Position numbers and translations under genes: made by a program | Notes under the pieces: generated by a model | Told to the model about the DNA's origin: nothing | Database searches by the model: none | What the model saw: only the letters and a program-made list of their open reading frames with translations | Shown: piece after piece, positions 36,813 through 45,256 of the stretch | How the letters are laid out: each line of letters begins with the position of its first letter | How positions within the stretch are numbered: position 1 is the stretch's first letter | NCBI RefSeq assembly: GCF_900188245.1 | Contig: NZ_FZOK01000015.1 | Span: 43,917 to 107,916 of the forward strand | Reading direction: 5' to 3' | Origin: Belliella buryatensis | GTDB lineage: Bacteria > Bacteroidota > Bacteroidia > Cytophagales > Cyclobacteriaceae | Length of the DNA stretch: 64,000 nucleotides

Positions 36813-38048
36813 ATGAAGAAAATCCTTTTGCTGTCTTCTATGATGGCATGGACCACCTGGTCGACAATGGCTCAAAGTAGCCCTGATTCAGTTAAAATTT
36901 CTCGGTTGGAACAGGAAATCCAAGTGCTCAAAAATTACAATGAGAGCTTACAGCAAAATTTGGAAATCAACAACAAAGCACTCAATGACCTGATCATTGA
37001 TAAGAACATTACCGATGAGACAAGGTGGATATCTCTTCGCTCCAGCATCGTCCATTCTACTCAGATCTACAAAAAACTCAGTGATGACATCATCAACCTG
37101 AAGTCCAGAATGACCGATCAGGAATATCAAGGATTTATCAATTCTTTGGGTAGCATAGAAGGTGGCCCTTTAGGATTTTCTCTGGAAGAGGTAATCATGG
37201 AGTCCGCCAAAAAAATCGGCATATTCGAGACCAAGACCAAGATGGACCGGTTTCTAGAGATCACCAACAGTATTGTGGCCAGTCCACTAACACAAGGGGT
37301 ACCTTTTGTTTCTCAAGCATTCTTTGCCTCCAACTCCCTAATCAATGTGGCCTACAGCTCCATGTTGACCGAAAAAAAACCTGATTTTCAAAAATTGGGT
37401 AAGTTTGAAAGTGAGCTGAACAAGTATCTTGTGTACTTCTCAGCACTGGACAAAGCCAATGCCATCAACCAGTCATCTAACAATGACAGGATCGTACTCT
37501 TAGAAAATCTTCAGCTGGAGTTGCTGGGAAAACTTAAAAAAGATGCTACCAAACTGGGATACAATACCCCAGATAGGATGTCTTCTGAATCGCTAGACGC
37601 TTATTTTAATAGGGTATTGAGCAGTTTTTCGAAAGAATATGTAGAACTGTACCTGAACCAGATAGAGCGCAAGTACAGAAATAGCGCTGGAAAAATCAAT
37701 TACGCTAACTTGATCCAGAATGAAACGGAGCTGAAAAATTACAGCAATCAGGTCAATGGCACGGTGGAATTGGCTAAGAAGTTTATCCTTTACTACGACA
37801 ACTTCTTTGAATTGGCTGACAACTATCACCTCAAGGTACTGGAGGCGCTAGAATTGGCCAACAAAAACAATATCATTCAGGCTAAAAAAGGGAATGGACC
37901 CACTGAAACCCCTCAACAGGTCTATGAAAAAATCACCCAAAACCTGAAGGATAAGAAAATGATCCGTGACAATGGCATCAAGGCGAGTATCAACATCGCT
38001 GATCTCAAACAGAAAATTGAGAAGGTAGATGAATTCAGGTTCCTTTAG
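36813..38048 (+). CDS. Exported coiled-coil protein of unknown function
   Basis: 411 residues with a signal peptide (MKKILLLSSMMAWTTWSTMAQ). A heptad-rich segment (about 28-65, ISRLEQEIQVLKNYNESLQQNLEINN) suggests a coiled coil, followed by a mostly helical, charged body with no membrane segment. The glycine-rich stretch LGSIEGGPLGFSLEEVI is at about 110-128. No family recognised. It stands alone with its own upstream region; periplasmic location is inferred. Confidence 0.78.
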   Translation: MKKILLLSSMMAWTTWSTMAQSSPDSVKISRLEQEIQVLKNYNESLQQNLEINNKALNDLIIDKNITDETRWISLRSSIVHSTQIYKKLSDDIINLKSRMTDQEYQGFINSLGSIEGGPLGFSLEEVIMESAKKIGIFETKTKMDRFLEITNSIVASPLTQGVPFVSQAFFASNSLINVAYSSMLTEKKPDFQKLGKFESELNKYLVYFSALDKANAINQSSNNDRIVLLENLQLELLGKLKKDATKLGYNTPDRMSSESLDAYFNRVLSSFSKEYVELYLNQIERKYRNSAGKINYANLIQNETELKNYSNQVNGTVELAKKFILYYDNFFELADNYHLKVLEALELANKNNIIQAKKGNGPTETPQQVYEKITQNLKDKKMIRDNGIKASINIADLKQKIEKVDEFRFL

Positions 38049-38178
38049 GAATTATGATTAGTATTTTGGCTGAATAAACTCGCCTCTAAAAACAGGTCTT
38101 CAATGAGTCTAATGGATACTAAATAGATATTAGGATATACTAAGAGGGCTTATTGGGATTCAAGGACACTATTAATAA

Positions 38179-38247
38179 AAACCTGCTAGGTTTCTTGCTG
38201 AAATGATCTAATTTATAGCTGATTACGCTTAAAAACCTAGCAGGTTT
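38179..38247. repeat. Inverted repeat related to the 33-nt palindrome
   Basis: AAACCTGCTAGGTTT (38179-38193) and its exact complement AAACCTAGCAGGTTT (38233-38247) separated by 39 nt. The core AACCTG-n-n-AGGTTT is shared with the palindrome at 23077-23109. Confidence 0.7.
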
Positions 38248-38293
38248 AACGGATCCAGTTTGATAACTGACGCCAATTTTTGTAAATTCAACT

Positions 38294-38506
38294 ATGGATA
38301 AAGAGGAGTCTAAATCATTGGTAAAAGAACCCGATTGGAGTTACGGGAAATACTCCGCCTCGCTTTGGATGACAGTAGGCGATACGGCTAGATCTTCTGT
38401 CATCCAAGGCTTTGAGTTGGATTTAAAGGAGTTTTTTAAAGACCTCAAATTCTTCAGTATCTCCAGCTTTTCAAATCAGCTCCAGCAGGAGCGTCTCTTT
38501 TCATAA
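38294..38506 (+). CDS. Small hypothetical protein
   Basis: 70 residues, MDKEESKSLVKEPDWSYGKYSASLW..., hydrophilic with no signal peptide. No family recognised. AATTTTTG, a one-base variant of the minus-7 element, lies 13 nt upstream. It could be a genuine small gene or a remnant of a longer degraded one; it ends just before a convergent esterase gene. Confidence 0.35.
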   Translation: MDKEESKSLVKEPDWSYGKYSASLWMTVGDTARSSVIQGFELDLKEFFKDLKFFSISSFSNQLQQERLFS

Positions 38507-38509
38507 TTT

Positions 38510-40177
38510 CTAAGATTTTTGGGAGGTAAAAGGTGTTGTACCGGAGTCTAGAAATGTATATTGGATTTTCTTGGTCTCCATTCCAACAATGCTCTGCGCG
38601 ATCTCCATAATCCACCTCCCCTGCATAATAGGGTTGGTCGTGCTTTCTAAAAACTCCTCCACTAAGTACACGGCATTATTGAGGTAATAATTATCCATAT
38701 CACCGCAGTAAATATGAATCTTGCCTTTTAATTGCTCACCCAGACCTTTTTCCCAATCTCTCCTCAGAATATGACCTAAATCGTAATTTTCTTTCCAATA
38801 TGCTGCGACATCTTGGTTGATCTCTCCAGTGATTTTATCCCATAATCTAGCTGGATAACCGTCTTCCCCTGCTGGAGAATAAGTCGCTTCCCAAATATCC
38901 CATTGCTGTCCACTTCTGCCTTTTGTCCCCAAGACCAGCTCTCGGTGATTCATCTCCTCTAGAGTTGCACTGACATAACCTAGGTAATCCCGCTTGCCTG
39001 GCCTAGGAGTTTTCTTCCAAGGACTTTCTAAATAGTAAGCGTTTTTATCCTTATAAATATCTACAACCGTGAAGGCTTGAAAATCAATCGGATCAGGACA
39101 TGCTGCAAAGCAAGCTCCGTACTCATCCGGATACTTTACCATTACAGCCAAAGACTCCCAACCACCAGTAGAACCTCCATAAAGAAAACGACTCCACCCT
39201 TCTCCTATACCTCTAAACATTTCTTCAATATGTGGAATCAATTCATAAGTAATGGCATCTCCATAAGGACCTTGATTTTCAGAATTCACAGCGTAGCTAT
39301 CGTCATAATAGGGTGTAGGATGCTGAATTTCTATAACCAAATATCTCGGAAAGCCTGGACTGATCCATTGCTGATACTGATCATAGGCTTCTTGCTGTTG
39401 GATGATATTATATCCACTGATTCCAAACCTTGCAGCATAGTCGGGCTCTAAATCTGGATCTGGTGGACTCTCTCTCCAGCCTCCAAAAGTATATGGAAAG
39501 TGACCATGAAAAATCATCAGAGGGTATCTCGCCTCTGGATGCTCTTCAAAGCCATGAGGTATAAGTACATTTGCTCCTAAATAGACATCGCGTCCCCACC
39601 ACTCGCTGAGCATCTCACTTTTCATTTTCACATGTTTGACATATTTCGTATCCTCAGGATCAGGAATTGGAGGAATCTCTTGATCTAGCATAATACTTAT
39701 CTTTCCGTTTTTGGAGATATTGACTTGCTGAGGGAGGTTATAAAAATTACCGGGTTTACGGTTCCACTGCTGTCCTTCCCCTTTATCTGGGGGAAGTTTG
39801 AGAGTTCTACCATCTTTCAAATTGAAGGTCTCGTAGCGATTGAGCAAAGCTTGAACTTGATAAGTTCCCTCTGGGATATCCTTTAAGCTTCTAATGGGAT
39901 AACCAAAAGCTTCTGCATCAATCAGCATGGCTTTGCCAGGTTCCCAGTCTTCTACATCTATTCCAAAAGCAAGCTGTGATTCTGGTCCATCAGAAATTTG
40001 AAATCGAGGCTCTGAAGCATCATTGATAGAAAGCATTAAAATTAATCTACCATCTTGGGCTTGATCAATTAGCGAATCTGAAAATGAAATTTCGAAAATT
40101 GGACCTTCCTGCACCTCTTGGCAGGACGTAAAAGCAAATACCAATACTATTAAATGGTAAGATAAAGTTTTTTTCAT
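38510..40177 (-). CDS. Lipoprotein, putative alpha/beta-hydrolase (esterase-like)
   Basis: 555 residues from MKKTLSYHLIVLVFAFTSCQ; C19 fits a lipobox (FTSC). An N-terminal beta-rich domain (about 20-180) is followed by an alpha/beta-hydrolase domain with the nucleophile elbow LYGGSTGGWES (Ser in GxSxGG) and DAITYELIPHIEEMFRGIGEGWSRF, as in Esterase-D/PF00756-like enzymes. Acts at the cell envelope; substrate unknown. The frame extends upstream to 40240 without a signal-like start. Confidence 0.82.
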   Translation of the reverse strand: MKKTLSYHLIVLVFAFTSCQEVQEGPIFEISFSDSLIDQAQDGRLILMLSINDASEPRFQISDGPESQLAFGIDVEDWEPGKAMLIDAEAFGYPIRSLKDIPEGTYQVQALLNRYETFNLKDGRTLKLPPDKGEGQQWNRKPGNFYNLPQQVNISKNGKISIMLDQEIPPIPDPEDTKYVKHVKMKSEMLSEWWGRDVYLGANVLIPHGFEEHPEARYPLMIFHGHFPYTFGGWRESPPDPDLEPDYAARFGISGYNIIQQQEAYDQYQQWISPGFPRYLVIEIQHPTPYYDDSYAVNSENQGPYGDAITYELIPHIEEMFRGIGEGWSRFLYGGSTGGWESLAVMVKYPDEYGACFAACPDPIDFQAFTVVDIYKDKNAYYLESPWKKTPRPGKRDYLGYVSATLEEMNHRELVLGTKGRSGQQWDIWEATYSPAGEDGYPARLWDKITGEINQDVAAYWKENYDLGHILRRDWEKGLGEQLKGKIHIYCGDMDNYYLNNAVYLVEEFLESTTNPIMQGRWIMEIAQSIVGMETKKIQYTFLDSGTTPFTSQKS

Positions 40178-40275
40178 CTGTTGGCTGGTTTGATTTAAGT
40201 CACTTGAATATAAGCAATTACACCACTTCCCCCCAACCATTCATCAGATTAGCTGAAAACTTTTAATTAAAAAAG

Positions 40276-41538
40276 TTAATACCCATACTTCCCCTTCCAC
40301 TTTGAATTGAGGTATTTCCTCAATTCATTTTCCCTTGCATTGTTTCCAGGATCATAAAGCTTGAGGTTTTTGATTTCATCTGGCAAAAACTCCTGAGCTA
40401 CAAAATTGCCTTCATAATCATGTGAATATTTGTATTCTTTGCCATAATTCAAATCCTTCATCAGCTTGGTGGGTGCATTGCGAAGATGAAGCGGGACAGA
40501 AAGGTCTCCTTTTTCCCTTACCAATGCCTGGGCTTTGTTGATAGCCATATAAGACGCATTGCTTTTTGCCGAGCTTGCCAAATACGTCACGCACTGGGAC
40601 AAGATTATCCTAGCCTCTGGATAACCTATGATCTTCACGGCATCAAAACAATTGGTCGCCAATAGCAATGCATTGGGATTGGCATTCCCTATATCTTCAG
40701 AAGCTAGTATCACCAATCGTCTCGCTATAAATTTCACATCTTCTCCTCCTTCAATCATTCTTGCCAACCAATACACTGCTGCGTTGGGATCTGATCCTCT
40801 GATAGATTTGATAAAAGCAGAAATGATATCATAATGTTGCTCCCCAGATTTGTCATAAAGCGCTACTTTTTGTTGTGCAATGGTGGTGACCTTCTCGTTG
40901 GTGATCACGCATGGATCTTCATTGATTCCTTCTATGACAATTTCAAAAAGATTCAATAACTTCCTTCCATCTCCTCCAGACAGCCTCAACAAAGCTTCAG
41001 TTTCCTTTAACTCTACGGTCTTTTTCTTTAGTAAAACATCCTTTTCCAAAGCTTGAACCAACATGCCTTCCAATTCGGATTTCCCTAATGGATTTAGAGT
41101 AAAAACCTGACATCTGGAAAGTAGTGCGGCATTGACTTCAAAAGAGGGATTCTCAGTAGTGGCTCCGATCAGTCTAATTACACCTTTTTCGACTGCTCCC
41201 AATAAGGCATCCTGCTGGGATTTATTGAAGCGATGGATTTCATCAATAAAAAGTACTACACCCATTTGAAATCTCGCCTTCTCTATCACTTCCCGGATAT
41301 CCTTCACTCCAGAACTGATTGCACTCAAGGTATAAAAACGAGCTTTGATTTCGTTGGCGATGATATTGGCAATAGTCGTCTTCCCTACCCCCGGAGGTCC
41401 CCAAAGAATCAGAGAAGGCACATTGCCTGATTTGATGGCTTTGTACAAAAAGGATGTTGGTGCTGAAAGATGTTCCTGCCCAATAAGTTCATCTAAACTT
41501 GTCGGACGCATTCTTTCTGCTAATGGGGTGTTGTTCAT
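40276..41538 (-). CDS. rarA: Replication-associated recombination protein A (RarA/MgsA)
   Basis: 420 residues. N-terminal [20 protein letters not shown], Walker [19 protein letters not shown], Walker [24 protein letters not shown] and the arginine-finger region [20 protein letters not shown] define the family; a C-terminal MgsA tetramerisation domain follows (about 230-420). It acts at stalled replication forks. Flanked by an esterase gene downstream and a repeat-bearing gap upstream. Confidence 0.96.
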   Translation of the reverse strand: MNNTPLAERMRPTSLDELIGQEHLSAPTSFLYKAIKSGNVPSLILWGPPGVGKTTIANIIANEIKARFYTLSAISSGVKDIREVIEKARFQMGVVLFIDEIHRFNKSQQDALLGAVEKGVIRLIGATTENPSFEVNAALLSRCQVFTLNPLGKSELEGMLVQALEKDVLLKKKTVELKETEALLRLSGGDGRKLLNLFEIVIEGINEDPCVITNEKVTTIAQQKVALYDKSGEQHYDIISAFIKSIRGSDPNAAVYWLARMIEGGEDVKFIARRLVILASEDIGNANPNALLLATNCFDAVKIIGYPEARIILSQCVTYLASSAKSNASYMAINKAQALVREKGDLSVPLHLRNAPTKLMKDLNYGKEYKYSHDYEGNFVAQEFLPDEIKNLKLYDPGNNARENELRKYLNSKWKGKYGY

Positions 41539-41624
41539 TATGAATATCTAAAATGAAAGGTTATAATGAATTCAGAGAATTGAAACCTGAATTACTCATT
41601 AGCAAGATATTAATGGATATTGGA

Positions 41625-41638
41625 TCCGCCAAGGCGGA
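41625..41638. repeat. Short GC-rich hairpin
   Basis: TCCGCC-AA-GGCGGA, a perfect 6-bp stem in an AT-rich gap (41539-41764) that holds no gene. Confidence 0.5.
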
Positions 41639-41764
41639 CAAGTTATAAATAGATATTGGTTCGGAAATCGATGTTCGATTCCCCAGATTTAGACCCATAT
41701 TAATGGGGTATTATATAAAGATTTTGTACCCATTAAATTAACATTTAAACCAACAAAAAATTTA

Positions 41765-42067
41765 TTAATCAAATAAAGAAATGTCTGTTAGTGGCTTTGA
41801 ACTTGTATGAACTGTCAATACGCTGATTCTATTTTCATCGAAAATGCAATATATAATTCTGTAATTTTTAAAAATTATTTCTCTAACTGACTTATTATTA
41901 AGTTCTGGAACTATCCTCCCAATTTCCGGAAAAGTGCTTATCATTTCTTCTTTTGAAAAAATGGAGGATATTAGATTTTCGGCATAATTCGAAGATGTCT
42001 TAAAATAGAATTCAGCAATATGTGCGATATCTTCCACAGCTTGAGGAGACCATGTTACTTTAGCCAT
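41765..42067 (-). CDS. ParE/RelE-family toxin
   Basis: 100 residues. The ParE pattern WSPQAVEDIAHIAEFYFKTSSNYAENLI...FPEIGRIVPELNNKSVREIIFKNYRIIYCIFDENRISVLTVHTSSKPL is seen in full, including the conserved Arg in the YRIIY strand. ParE proteins poison gyrase, RelE proteins cut mRNA; which applies is not deducible. It overlaps the upstream antitoxin-like gene by 13 nt. Confidence 0.9.
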   Translation of the reverse strand: MAKVTWSPQAVEDIAHIAEFYFKTSSNYAENLISSIFSKEEMISTFPEIGRIVPELNNKSVREIIFKNYRIIYCIFDENRISVLTVHTSSKPLTDISLFD

Positions 42068-42237
42068 TCATTAATCATTTTCTTGGCCTCTTCTGCGGAA
42101 TAACCTTCTCCCTTTTCGGATTGCTCCATTCCTATTTCAATTTTTTGTAATAAAAGTACTCGCTCCATTAAATCATCAACTGAAAATTTATCCGGCATGC
42201 TTTTTAGAGTTTCGAGTAATTTTTCCTTAGTAATCAT
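42055..42237 (-). CDS. Antitoxin-like protein of the ParE module
   Basis: 60 residues, acidic and helical (ITKEKLLETLKSMPDKFSVDDLMERVLLLQKIEIGMEQSEKGEGYSAEEAKKMINEWLK). It lies directly upstream of and overlaps the ParE-like toxin, the normal antitoxin-first order. It lacks a clear DNA-binding motif at the N-terminus, as in several Bacteroidota 'addiction module' components. Confidence 0.82.
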   Translation of the reverse strand: MITKEKLLETLKSMPDKFSVDDLMERVLLLQKIEIGMEQSEKGEGYSAEEAKKMINEWLK

Positions 42238-42364
42238 TGTGTTTTTTCTTAAATATATAAAAGAAACAGCTTTAATTGAAATTATGGTTCAAATCCCTAA
42301 GCTGTTTTCTCCAATTCTGCCTGAAACAAATCTCAATAAACTGAATAAGGAACCAAAGTAAAAC

Positions 42365-42475
42365 ATATTTCTATTTTATTTCCCCGAGCCTGCTTGCGAC
42401 AGGAAAGGACATATTTTATTGTATTTCACGAAGTATATTTCTACCATATATCCACTTATATCACAAAGTAAATAT
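42365..42475. repeat. AT-rich TATTTC/TATATC word cluster
   Basis: Multiple copies of ATATTTC, TATTTC, ATATCC and ATATC with spacings of 10-13 nt, downstream of the threonine aldolase stop. Related in words to the regular 11-nt array at 43687. Confidence 0.5.
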
Positions 42476-43492
42476 CTATTTTATATCATTTAATCTTTCT
42501 CCAAACCTCCCCAGCATCTCATCATCAAAATCCAAATGCGTCACAAACCTAACTTGATCTTTGCCAAATTTTACGGCTTTAATGCCTTCGGATTCTAGTT
42601 TAGATAGCATTTCCGCAGGAGTGATCCCAGCTAACTTGGCAATCACGATATTCGTCATGACTGGAAATACCTCAGAAACCAAAGGATGTTGTCCCAACAT
42701 TTTCCCCAACTTTCTCGCTCTAGCATGATCTTCCTTCAATCGATCAATATGATGATCCAAAGAATAGATTGCAGCTGCAGCCAAGAAACCTGCTTGACGC
42801 ATACCGCCACCGAAAGCCTTTCGGACCTTTCTTGCCCGTTTGATATCAGCTTTGGTTCCCAAAAGCACTGAACCCACTGGGCAACCCAAACCTTTGCTCA
42901 AACAAATAGAAATTGTATCAAACATAGCTCCCCAGTCTTTGGGACTTTCCCCTGATTCAACCAGAGCATTGAAAAGTCTGGCACCATCCAAATGCAACTT
43001 TAAGCCATACTGCTCACAGATCGCTTTGATAGGCTTGATTTCGTCCAGCGTGTAGATGCTTCCTCCACCTTTGTTCATGGTATTTTCGAGAGAAACCAAT
43101 GTAGTTTCCGGTGCATGTACATCATCAGGATTGATGGAGTCTAGGATATCCTGAGGGCTGATTTTACCATAAGCCCCATCAAGCAACTTGACCGATGCGT
43201 GAGAATTGGACATGATTCCTCCACCTTCATAAAGATAGATATGGGAATATTTATGACATATCACTTCAGTTTGCAAACCTGTATGCAGGCGGATGGCAAT
43301 CTGATTGGTCATCGTACCAGATGGGCAAAACAAACCCGCTTCCATGCCAAACATATCTGCCAACTTTTGCTCCAAAGCATTTACAGTTGGATCCTCTCCA
43401 AACACATCATCCCCAACAGGTGCTGACCACATGGCTTCGAGCATTCCCTGAGTTGGTTTTGTTAGGGTATCACTTCTTAAATCAATTATCAT
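42476..43492 (-). CDS. ltaE: Low-specificity L-threonine aldolase
   Basis: 338 residues. IIDLRSDTLTKPTQGMLEAMWSAPVGDDVFGEDPTVNALE at the N-terminus, DGARLFNA and the PLP lysine in ISICLSKGLGCPVGSVLLG are family signatures. It cleaves L-threonine and L-allo-threonine to glycine and acetaldehyde. Cytoplasmic. The gene is surrounded on both sides by TATTTC/GAAATA repeat words rather than by conventional promoter or terminator elements. Confidence 0.95.
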   Translation of the reverse strand: MIIDLRSDTLTKPTQGMLEAMWSAPVGDDVFGEDPTVNALEQKLADMFGMEAGLFCPSGTMTNQIAIRLHTGLQTEVICHKYSHIYLYEGGGIMSNSHASVKLLDGAYGKISPQDILDSINPDDVHAPETTLVSLENTMNKGGGSIYTLDEIKPIKAICEQYGLKLHLDGARLFNALVESGESPKDWGAMFDTISICLSKGLGCPVGSVLLGTKADIKRARKVRKAFGGGMRQAGFLAAAAIYSLDHHIDRLKEDHARARKLGKMLGQHPLVSEVFPVMTNIVIAKLAGITPAEMLSKLESEGIKAVKFGKDQVRFVTHLDFDDEMLGRFGERLNDIK

Positions 43493-43504
43493 ATATAATT
43501 ATTA

Positions 43505-43605
43505 AAGGAAATACAGTAGAAATATACTTTATGAAATGTGGTAAAATTTGAAATATACTTTGTGAAATAAATTGAAATATGCCTGTGGCGAAATATGATT
43601 GAAAA
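43505..43605. repeat. GAAATA word cluster upstream of ltaE
   Basis: Seven GAAAT(A) words in about 100 nt, spaced 10-17 nt, the complement of the TATTTC words in the neighbouring arrays. It occupies the presumed promoter region of ltaE. Confidence 0.5.
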
Positions 43606-43686
43606 AGGTTCTATTAAATATCGTAGAGATATCACCCAGCCTGCAACAGACAAGTTCACCAAGGTAGAAAGTAAGATTTCAGCTTT

Positions 43687-43783
43687 ATTTCTATTCTATT
43701 CCTACTTTATTTCTAACGTATTTCTATCGTATATCTACCGTATTTCCATCTTATTTCTACAGTATTTCAATCCTATTTCAAAT
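43687..43783. repeat. Regular 11-nt tandem array (8 units plus partial)
   Basis: Eight consecutive units of exactly 11 nt: ATTTCTATTCT, ATTCCTACTTT, ATTTCTAACGT, ATTTCTATCGT, ATATCTACCGT, ATTTCCATCTT, ATTTCTACAGT, ATTTCAATCCT, then ATTTCAAAT. The first six positions are conserved, the last five vary. The final unit runs into the 3' end of the glycerophosphodiesterase gene. Confidence 0.85.
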
Positions 43784-44720
43784 ATTTCTTCTTCGAACTA
43801 TTCTCCGGAATCAAACCTTTAATCGCCTCTGCAGCTTCAATCGGTCTGTCTGTAGCTAGAATATCCGCTCCTTTTTGGACGAATTCTGCATAAATCTGAT
43901 CACCTCGGGCGTTGGCGCTGCGGTCTAAGTTTCCCAATACTCCAAGAATCGTGAAAACACCTTTTTCATGGAGTAACTGATTGAATTCAGCCAGTCTTTC
44001 AGAAGTTCCTGTGAATGCTATCCATTGATCAATCGGGATTCCGGAATCTTCAAATCTCTGCAATTCTTCTTCATTCCTTATCGTTACCGAAAGCATCAAT
44101 TCTGGGTGCAAAGCATGTACTTTTTTAGCTGCTTCGACGCTGTAAGTAATAACTGCAGCATAAGGTTCTGCTTGAGCTTTCTTGAGAGCCTCTACTACCA
44201 TTTCGAAAGGAACTTCTCTTTTGATATCCACCGTGTAGAGCACTTTACCTTTTCCCCAATCCAGGACTTCTTCTAAAGTAGGTACAATAAAATCAGTAAT
44301 GTTTCCATCCTTGTCCTTCAAGCGAAGTGTTCTGATTTCTTCGAAAGTCATATCAATAACTTTCCCCGAACCATTGGTTGTACGGTCGAGTGTATTGTCG
44401 TGCATCAGCACCAAAACCGAATCTTTGGTTAGTGCTACATCAAACTCAATTATCGCAGGAGTATGGTTTAGCACATTTTCAAAAGCCTCAATAGAATTTT
44501 CTGGAAAGCCAGGATAAGGACCTCCTCTATGGGCGGAAACCATCGGGATTCTATCTGCAGTCCAAGCGTAGAATTCTTTAGCTTCTTCAATACTTTCTAT
44601 TTGAATTAAATTAGAAGCAGTAGCTACTTCTGCAGAACTTTCAGCATTCTTGGTGTTACATGACCAAAGTGCTACAAATAGAAATAATACTGAAATTTTA
44701 TTACTGAGTTTATTCATCAT
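43773..44720 (-). CDS. Glycerophosphodiester phosphodiesterase family lipoprotein
   Basis: 315 residues. A lipoprotein signal ends at LWSC (C21). The catalytic motifs SAHRGGPYPGFPENSIEAFENVL and EFDVALTKDSVLVLMHDNTLDRTTNGSG (His-Arg and Glu-Asp-His) are intact in a TIM-barrel GDPD domain. It hydrolyses glycerophosphodiesters to alcohol and glycerol-3-phosphate at the cell envelope. M2 (44717) is an alternative start. It overlaps the DUF2721 gene by about 10 nt; its C-terminus reaches into the 11-nt array. Confidence 0.9.
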   Translation of the reverse strand: MMNKLSNKISVLFLFVALWSCNTKNAESSAEVATASNLIQIESIEEAKEFYAWTADRIPMVSAHRGGPYPGFPENSIEAFENVLNHTPAIIEFDVALTKDSVLVLMHDNTLDRTTNGSGKVIDMTFEEIRTLRLKDKDGNITDFIVPTLEEVLDWGKGKVLYTVDIKREVPFEMVVEALKKAQAEPYAAVITYSVEAAKKVHALHPELMLSVTIRNEEELQRFEDSGIPIDQWIAFTGTSERLAEFNQLLHEKGVFTILGVLGNLDRSANARGDQIYAEFVQKGADILATDRPIEAAEAIKGLIPENSSKKKYLK

Positions 44721-45156
44721 TTTTATCTTTTTTAAACCAAAAACTGCTTGTTCGCTCTTGAAATTGATTTTCCATATCCTTCAGTTCAAGGTTAAGTGCT
44801 TGGGTGGAAATCAGGATTTCTACAAGAGAGATCCCCAAAGAAATCAAAAGTGCCAACATACTACCAATAAATACATAATTGGCTGCGGACTGTGCCCCGA
44901 TAAAGATCAGATACATACAAATCACGCAAAGCAAGAAACTTAATACCCCGCAAAGTTGCATGTATTTAATCATGCTTAGCCGCTTTTTGAGATTGTGAAT
45001 TTGCTCAATGATGATGTTTTCTTTAGGGTTTTCGAGGTATTTTTTATGAAGTCCCCGGATCAAATTGGCAACGGCCAAAAATCGATTTGTAAATGCCAGC
45101 ATCATCAGCGTGATGGCTGAGAAAAGCAAAGCAGGGGTAGAAAGTTGGAGTTCCAT
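44710..45156 (-). CDS. DUF2721 domain-containing membrane protein
   Basis: 148 residues with an N-terminal TM helix (about 8-30) and two close helices (about 70-115); a basic loop RGLHKKYLENPKENIIIEQIHNLKKRLSMIKY lies between, the DUF2721 pattern. Function unknown. First gene of a two-gene operon with the glycerophosphodiesterase. Confidence 0.82.
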   Translation of the reverse strand: MELQLSTPALLFSAITLMMLAFTNRFLAVANLIRGLHKKYLENPKENIIIEQIHNLKKRLSMIKYMQLCGVLSFLLCVICMYLIFIGAQSAANYVFIGSMLALLISLGISLVEILISTQALNLELKDMENQFQERTSSFWFKKDKNDE

Positions 45157-45198
45157 AGGGTAAAGAGATTTGAAACGCCAAGTTGGGGAATATCCGTT

Positions 45199-45239
45199 AA
45201 AAAAGAAAACCGAAGGAAATCCCTTCGGTTTTCTTTTTT
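45199..45239 (-). terminator. Terminator after the propeller-like lipoprotein gene
   Basis: AAAGAAAACCGAAGG-AAATC-CCTTCGGTTTTCTTT stem with T run on the minus strand. Confidence 0.85.
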
Positions 45240-45256
45240 CAAATGGTTGAGAATAT

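Noticed and set aside
41644..41700. tRNA-like GTTCGATTCCCC motif
   Set aside because: A T-loop-like string is present, but no acceptor, D or anticodon arms can be folded around it.
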